This document shows positions 57,951 through 64,000 of a DNA stretch of 64,000 nucleotides, one piece after another. The DNA is taken from positions 128,846,757-128,910,756 of the forward strand of contig CM061242.1 of assembly GCA_030848705.1 (NCBI GenBank), given 5' to 3'. Origin of the DNA: Heracleum sosnowskyi (taxonomy: Eukaryota; Streptophyta; Magnoliopsida; Apiales; Apiaceae). Position numbers and translations under genes: made by a program. A model generated the notes under the pieces. The model ran no database searches. It saw only the letters and a program-made list of their open reading frames with translations, and was not told where the DNA came from. The first letter of the stretch is position 1. Every line of letters starts with the position of its first letter.

Positions 57951-59180
57951 TTTATAATAATTTTTTCAATTTTTTTCTAAAAATTATTCTACAAAAAGTG
58001 TTTTTAAACAAAATTATATTTATAACATGAAATTAAGGTTTATTTTAAATTCTCCGTTTACTGTTGTTTATTACCGAAATTTTGAATAATTATAGAAAAT
58101 GATAATTGTTTAATATATTTCATTATTTTAATAATATATCAAATATTAGTATATTTATCACTTTATTTTTCTAAAACTTTGTATTGCAACTTCTATTTTA
58201 AAATACTTAATTAACATAAATATTAAATTCTAGCATATAATATGCTTCTCCTAATGAATCGCTATCTCATTAAACATGTTTCCTTCCAATGACTCGTTTT
58301 CTCGTTTTTACCGAATTAAATAGAAAACAAACTAATTACTTAATCAATTACATCATCTATTAATCAATTTTATTATATCATAAAATTTAATTCAAATCTT
58401 TTTCAAAATTCTAATTTTTATTGTTTAAAATAAAGGTACTCGAGAAAATAATTAAAAAGAAACCAAGGCTTCTATATTTTATTTTATAGAAACTTCCATT
58501 TTCTACAAGTATTATCTTCTACGTAATTAGAAGGTAACAATTTTTAAAAATGATTTTTAATGTATATGTAAAACATATAGATAAATTAAACGTGGGTTTT
58601 TTTACAAACAATTTATGAGAACATAATTTCTAATAACTTTCTTAGGAGAATGTAAAGATGATAATCTGATTTCAAGATAAATTTTAGAACTTCAAGAAAA
58701 AATATATGAGAATATTAAAATGGTAACTTTAAGTTCAAAAGAATGTTTAAGAAAATATCAACATGGTAATTTGACTTGAAGATAAATTTTAGGACAACAT
58801 TAAGATAATAATTTGACTTAAGAAGAAAGTTTAGGAGAATATAAGGTAATTAATATTTCCATTACTAAAGATTTAAAAGCCAATTTAGATATTTTTTACT
58901 CAAATCGCCAGACACCTCTCAAATCGTCTTCTTTATTATTTTTGTTGTCGGTTTTACAACCTTAACGCAAGAGCACGTATCGCAACAAGTAGTAAATAAG
59001 TTTGTTCCCACGAGGACTACATATAAGCTGTTAAATACCACTTACTATCTTTCTTTCAATTCAAGTCTGATAAAAATCAAGTAAAGTTTTTATTAAATTA
59101 CCACTAACAATTAAGCTAACACAATATCGAATAATAAATTCCAAGAGAATGAAAACTAGTCCTTAACTTCATCTAATGTC
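57951..59180. other. AT-rich DNA without a gene
   Basis: Probably the body of a non-autonomous Helitron, with repeated (A)GATAA(T)TTTGA / AAGATAAATTTTAG themes at 58650-58830, followed from about 58910 by other dispersed repeat sequence (CGCAAGAGCACGTATCGCAA). CACTA-2 is inserted in the latter. Confidence 0.5.
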
Positions 59181-59529
59181 CATTACACCATAGATTGGCT
59201 ATTTCAACTCCAACTAAAAAAATTGCTTTAAAATTGTTGCTATTTAATGACAAGTTTTGACAAGTTTACAAGTATTGCAATGCTTTTTAAAATCGTTACA
59301 ACTGGATTTCAGTTATATAAAAATGAATTTATATTGCAATGAATATAAATAAACGTTACAATAACTTCAGTTAAGTTTTGGAGGCTACATAAAAAAAAAG
59401 AGGCGGACTTTGCTAAAAAATAAAAACGGGCTTTCCAATTTTTTTTTGCCCGGGCTTTGTAACACACACACAATTTCTTTTGACTAATACATTTGACTCA
59501 AAAAATAACACGCACACATAATTTCTTTA

Positions 59530-59646
59530 CCCAGAGAGAGAGAAGGTGATAGAGAGAGAAGAGAGAAGGCGGAGAGAAGCTCGAACACTGAAGATCAAAT
59601 ACTCAAGCTCGAACACTGAAGTTCGAAGACTAAAGCTCGACAAAGG
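59530..59646 (+). other. Captured 5'-leader/first-exon-like segment
   Basis: A purine-rich GAGAGAGA leader is followed by a short frame (MIEREERRRREARTLKIKYS) and a splice-donor-like AAAG|GTATCTTC at 59645. The composition differs from the AT-rich surroundings. The source gene is not recognised, and the frame could be non-coding leader. Confidence 0.35.
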
Positions 59647-61481
59647 TATCTTCTTTACCCAAATTAATTTTAAAATCGATTTTAGATGTATCAATTATGG
59701 TTTAATTGTTAATGTGTTAATTTGGGTTGAATTGAGAATTTGTTTAAGTTGATTTTTCGAATTAGGGGTTTTAAATTAGGGGTTTTCTATTGTGGTTTGT
59801 AAATTTTTGATTTTTGGGTTTTAAATTAGGGATTTTGTTGGGGTTTTCTGTTGTTGATTGTTTGTTAAGTGTTTGTCTTGCTTCTTTGAAGGGTCGTTCA
59901 TTAATTCCTTTGCATGGATAGATGAGCTGCAAACTAACCTCCTCCCCAGGCTTACCAAGAAGTAGAATCTACAAAAGATATTATATATTATGTCTTATAA
60001 TTAGAATTTCTACATATGCATCTTTTACGCATTTAAAGAAGTAACATAATAAAATTCCCGGTGAGCTGATTTAGAAACTACTAGAAGGCACCTCGGTTGG
60101 AATGATTAAAATGAGGTGAAGAGTGGACTGAAATTTGTAATAATTTGTGGATATCGTATCCAAAATGTTTCATTACTTAATCCATTTTATTCATATAAAT
60201 TTAAACAAAAGCTCAATATAAATTTGTAATAATTTTATTCATGAGGTGGTCTCACATTCCATGACGCCGATATCTATAGCAAGTAGCGATTAGGGGCATT
60301 TCTGCTACTGATGCTCCATGGATCCTTCATTCCAACAAGTATTTTAATCAATAAAAAAACCCTGATTAATTTAACACAAGCAACTGTGTAATCTTCTCCT
60401 CGTCCAGTGTTCCTTCACTCCTCCATATAATAAAATTATTTGCTACCTCATGTTATGTTACATCCTTTGCACTTTACAATGATTTCCCTAGTTACTTCGG
60501 ACAATGCCTTTGTTCGCAGGTTACCACATGCAAAAATAGTTTAATTTAAAACTAATGATAAGCCAATTCAGTCTCGTACAAATTCTTTCACACAAGCATC
60601 CTCTGCATAATTACATTCCTGTTGAAGGGCATTAAATTATTTATTCTATCACTACTACCATAGCTGATGCTTTACATGGTGGTCTTTAGTAATAGTATAA
60701 CACTGATTTTGTCTAACAACAAGTTGCAAATTTTTAACTTTAAATGGTAAAAGGCCTGCAATCTGTATTAAAATGATAGTCTATCTACAATAATTTGTTA
60801 AGTACAAATACGTAAAGGGTTTGGAATCTGCACTACATCCTATCAGCAGTACACGTTTGCATACACAACAGAGTTTCATGTCATATGTTGTCTTTTTTAT
60901 ATATACCCAGGGCACAAAGCTTCCACATTGGCACGGTCTGGACAAGGTCCTTTACTGGTTTTTCTTCAATTAAATAATCATTGAGTTTTATAAATTTGAC
61001 TTCACAAAATAAAATGAGATGTCTACGCTACATGTCCCTCCAGAGATTATTAGCAAGAAAGAATAATATTAAGATTTAGTCCATTATTAACAATGTGCAC
61101 ACTATTATCAAATTTAGGAGGGAACTTATTGTCACTATTAAATTTACTCGAAAAAAATTATAAGCTACCTGATTGATGCCACCGACAATAACACATCATT
61201 TTTCTCTGAGACCACAGTGTAAAAACCATGATAAGTTTACTAATACAGCATCATATGTTGCAGGTACAAATTGGTTTGGTGGACCGATAAATGTAAAACA
61301 AAACAGTTGGATCTATTCTGTCTTGTGCTAGTCACTTTTTTGATAACTCTTGACTTGGCAGCTTTGCTGTTTCCTCAGTTCTAAAACTTTTTTGATGTAT
61401 CTAGTTGTTCTGGTTTATTTAGTTTCCAGATTTTCTTTGTATTTGGAAGATAAACTGTAGCTTTTGCCTTCTGATTTCTAG
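59647..61481. other. CACTA-2 interior, intron-like
   Basis: T-rich, intron-like sequence and unassigned patches. 59885-59970 (reads SFINSFAWIDELQTNLL) and 60921-60956 after a CCCAG acceptor-like site might be exon scraps, but no family was recognised. Confidence 0.35.
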
Positions 61482-61795
61482 GTGATTGGTCAGTTCAATC
61501 TAGGCTTTATCATTAGCAAGTTAGATAAAGACCTATTTATTGTAGATTAGGTAATTGTCGTTTGTGACTCATTCTTCTGCTGTTTCCCGTGTCATGCTGC
61601 AATTTTTTAAGTACTGGCCTATTGTGAAGTGTTCAACCAGGGTTTATTTGAACCTGGGGTCCTTTTTACTCTGAGTAGCAATTATAAGTTTTGTGATCTT
61701 GGTATACTTCTTTCTCTTCAGCATGCTGCAAATGAAAAGTACAATTATGAGAGGCTGTCTCGATCTATAATTTTAAACCAACATCCATTGCTTCA
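61482..61795 (+). pseudogene. Captured PMS1/PMS2-type MutL exons
   Basis: Two exons with splice borders: 61482-61550 (after TTCTAG, before GTAATT) reads VIGQFNLGFIISKLDKDLF then IVD and a TAG; 61722-61795 (after CTCTTCAG, before GTGAGA) reads HAANEKYNYERLSRS then IILNQHPLL. Together they cover the MutL C-terminal core GQFNLGFI and the endonuclease metal motif DQHA(X)2E(X)4E. The Q codon of that motif, CAG, is TAG here, and the D of the usual HAADEK is N. The genuine genes make the nicking subunit of MutL-alpha in mismatch repair. Phase is preserved across the intron. Only this fragment is present, so it is a captured pseudogene piece. Confidence 0.88.
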
Positions 61796-62063
61796 GTGAG
61801 AATCTATTTTTGATTGGAGTTGCATTTACTGAAATTAAATGTTTGATAATATTTATATATTTGGTGAAAAGTTGATGAATATTGATATAGTTATACGATA
61901 AGTGTAGTAGTTTGTGCTCTATTTTTAATTTATAATTATTGTCAATAAGTTATACTATAAGCTCTGTTTTTAAATTTTATTTGTATTTTCTGTTTTGTTT
62001 CTTTTTGTGGAAAATAGGTTTGTGAATTTGTACTTATGACTTGGGTTTCACTTCCAAAATACA

Positions 62064-62163
62064 GATGATGATGATGACGACGAAGATGAGGAGAATGGAG
62101 AAGATCAGGTGGATTCAGACGATGATGAGGCTGCTGCAGATGGAGATGAAGTTGCCACATGAT
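62064..62163 (+). pseudogene. Captured acidic C-terminal exon
   Basis: After an acceptor-like AAAATACAG the frame reads DDDDDDEDEENGEDQ, then VDSDDDEAAADGDEVAT and TGA. An acidic tail of this sort occurs in many nuclear proteins and the family cannot be named. It need not come from the same gene as the MutL exons. Codons are GC-richer than the surroundings, supporting a coding origin. Confidence 0.5.
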
Positions 62164-62861
62164 AACCTTATGTTTAAATTATATGTAATAGTTGGCTAAC
62201 TGATTTATCCTTTTGTCGAAGTAGGTGTATGCGACTTAGTATGTTTTGCTAAGTAATTAAGTGTATGCGCGCGTACAAGACTTTGTCATTTTTCTTAGAC
62301 TTACCTTTTGGATGGTTTCTACGATGATGTCGTACGTAGTAGTAGTCATAGTGCTGCTTTCGAACTGTTGGTAATTAGTGCTCTGTATGAAATGTCATTG
62401 ATGTTTGGTGTTGCTTGGATTTGTGGCTTTTATGCCTAGCTAGTTTAATATTCAAATGGAACCACACAATTTTATTTTTAAATATTGTTGCAATTGTGCC
62501 GAAAAGATGTTGCAAATAATGTTAAAACTGCTATAAAATTATTGCAATAAGAGCTTAAACGGTTGCAATTTGTCTAATAAATTCATTGAAATTGGACTAA
62601 TTTTTGTTGCCTTAAAGTGACTTGTTTGCCAACCATTTGCTACTGCAATGATTTTCAAATGTTGCTGAAGACCATAAAACGTTGCTACATGCCTGTATTG
62701 CAATGATTTTTAACGTTGCTATATGGAGCTGAAATCGTTGCTAAATGGCTCTATTGCAACAGGGGCGGATGCAATGGTGAAATTTTGGACATTCGTTGCA
62801 ATTAAGTCTAATGCAACAAATATGAGCCTTAAGGCAATATGCAATCTATGGTGTAGTGGTC

Positions 62862-64000
62862 CTTTAACAATCTTCTTCTTTAACATCTATTCTCGTGGTC
62901 TAATTGCTAGTCTAAGGCTATTAAGTACGCACAAGAACCCTCTGAATCTCAAGTGACTCTGATTTATGAATTAACCCCCATATTTCTATGTAGAATTTAA
63001 ATCCATAAACAGCATTAAGCTTCACCTTAATTGGACTACCTAGGGTGTTTAGGTATATTCTTATCCTAACCACAAATTAATATAAATATTAATCCTAGGT
63101 TATATTCATTGGGTATTAATTTAGGTTTTCTTTTCCAAGTCTGCCTAAATTACTGAAATCTCAACAATCTTTGAGAAACATTAAACAAAAACCAATACAA
63201 ACAATTAATATGACCACAAAAACAAAGAATTAAAGAATACAACTTATGTATTAACAAAAGAATCCATTAAAGACCCAGAGAGAAAACTAGTTCATCATCT
63301 CAAAATAAACCAATACAAAAGAGTATGTAAACATAATCGAAAAGATAGGAGAAAAGATGAAATCTGTAATCACAACAATCTCCAAAGCTTCTTCCATCTT
63401 GAGTGTAGCCTCTCTTTTTCTCTTCTCTAAGACGTATATAATAATACCTAATAATATCTGATGCATGTATATGTATCTAATAAAAGTATTTTAATACTTT
63501 GAGGAAAATACAACAGGTTTCCTAAACTGATTCTGCTTTTCCAAGGAAATTCGTAACTAACTGTTCCTCAATAATTCTGGTCCGTTCCAGTTGTAATTTG
63601 ATATCTGGACCACTTTAGAATGAAAGAGAATTTTGTTATCTTCGTGTGGACTGTTAATCGTCCAATTCTGACTTCTGAAACTCCAGATATGACCCAAACA
63701 GTAATGTAATCGTGTGCAGCCCAACATATCCGAATTTTCTTGTAATAAATCTCCAAAGCTCTTTATTCTCCAATCCGTCCAAGTTTAGGATTTCTTGCTT
63801 CCTACAATAAAACATCAGAATTTATTTAATAAAGTCCAATTAAAATGCAAAATATAATAAATATGAGGAAAAAAAATCAAATAAAAAATATATAAATATA
63901 TACTCTATCAATTTTCCTCGATTAAAAGATATTAAATAAAAATTAGTAAAAACATTGGACTCGTGGAGTAAGTTTGGAATAATATTAATATAGTATACTT
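62862..64000. other. Non-coding DNA at the right edge
   Basis: No recognisable gene. This is probably the continuation of the dispersed repeat into which CACTA-2 inserted (GGCTATTAAGTACGCACAAG, then long A/T-rich text). The window ends without a gene boundary. Confidence 0.5.

Larger units (their letters stand above)
59181..62858. mobile_element. CACTA-2: gene-capturing non-autonomous CACTA element
   Basis: Left end CATTACACCATAGATTG (59181; one T for C) and right end CAATCTATGGTGTAGTG (to 62858) are inverted. GTC flanks both sides (59178-59180 and 62859-62861). Subterminal zones are rich in TTGCAA-type boxes (ATTGCAATG, GTTGCAA, ATTGCAACA). There is no transposase gene. Instead the interior holds exon-like host sequence: a 5'-leader-like segment (59530-59645), two MutL exons (61482-61550, 61722-61795) and an acidic terminal exon (62064-62163). 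It therefore looks like a transduplicating CACTA element. Confidence 0.88.

Noticed and set aside
62723..62956. 77-codon frame at the right end of CACTA-2
   Set aside because: It crosses the CACTA-2 terminal repeat into flanking DNA and is made of subterminal repeat motifs.

Overview
This is a stretch of flowering-plant (eudicot) nuclear DNA. It is AT-rich, has GT-AG introns in two cytochrome P450 genes, and is filled with plant-type transposable elements, many nested in one another. The sequence does not fix the species. There are no bacterial operons, CRISPR arrays, rRNA genes or convincing functional tRNA genes.

Host genes: two apparently intact two-exon microsomal P450 genes lie on the + strand, a CYP76-like gene (3656-5525) and a CYP71-clan, CYP736A-like gene (36311-38458). 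Remnants of further CYP76-like copies lie at 52376-52745 and 53219-53602, with a possible scrap at 38608-38647. The locus therefore looks like a P450 tandem array that has been broken up. A foldback MITE sits directly upstream of each intact P450 gene.

Mobile elements, left to right: a MULE-type MITE (3147-3571); a Helitron 3' end (7712-7747); a Ty3/Gypsy Tat-lineage element with 505-bp LTRs and GTATA target duplication (8988-19355), carrying gag-pol with five stops, an antisense spliced reading frame and a GGTCGAAAA repeat field; a hAT MITE (19827-20407); a Stowaway-like MITE (20435-20685); and an L1-type LINE (20796-32781) whose ORF2 is split by a very young Copia element (Copia-A, 22544-29030). 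Next come a second Helitron end with a tandem array (33470-34824), a foldback MITE (35527-36211), and Copia-B (38872-46332, TSD CACTT) with a Mutator-like element inserted in it (39404-41625). Copia-C (minus strand, to 52375) lacks reverse transcriptase and one LTR and lies against a P450 exon. Two CACTA elements follow: CACTA-1 (53721-57246, TSD TTA) and CACTA-2 (59181-62858, TSD GTC).

The most notable object is CACTA-2. It carries captured host-gene exons, including two consecutive exons of a PMS1/PMS2-type MutL mismatch-repair gene that cover the DQHA(X)2E(X)4E endonuclease motif, with the Q codon turned into a stop. I found no wholly new biological system. The informative material is the nested insertion history, the gene capture, and the placement of MITEs at the P450 promoters. 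All boundaries, target duplications and differences were read by eye.
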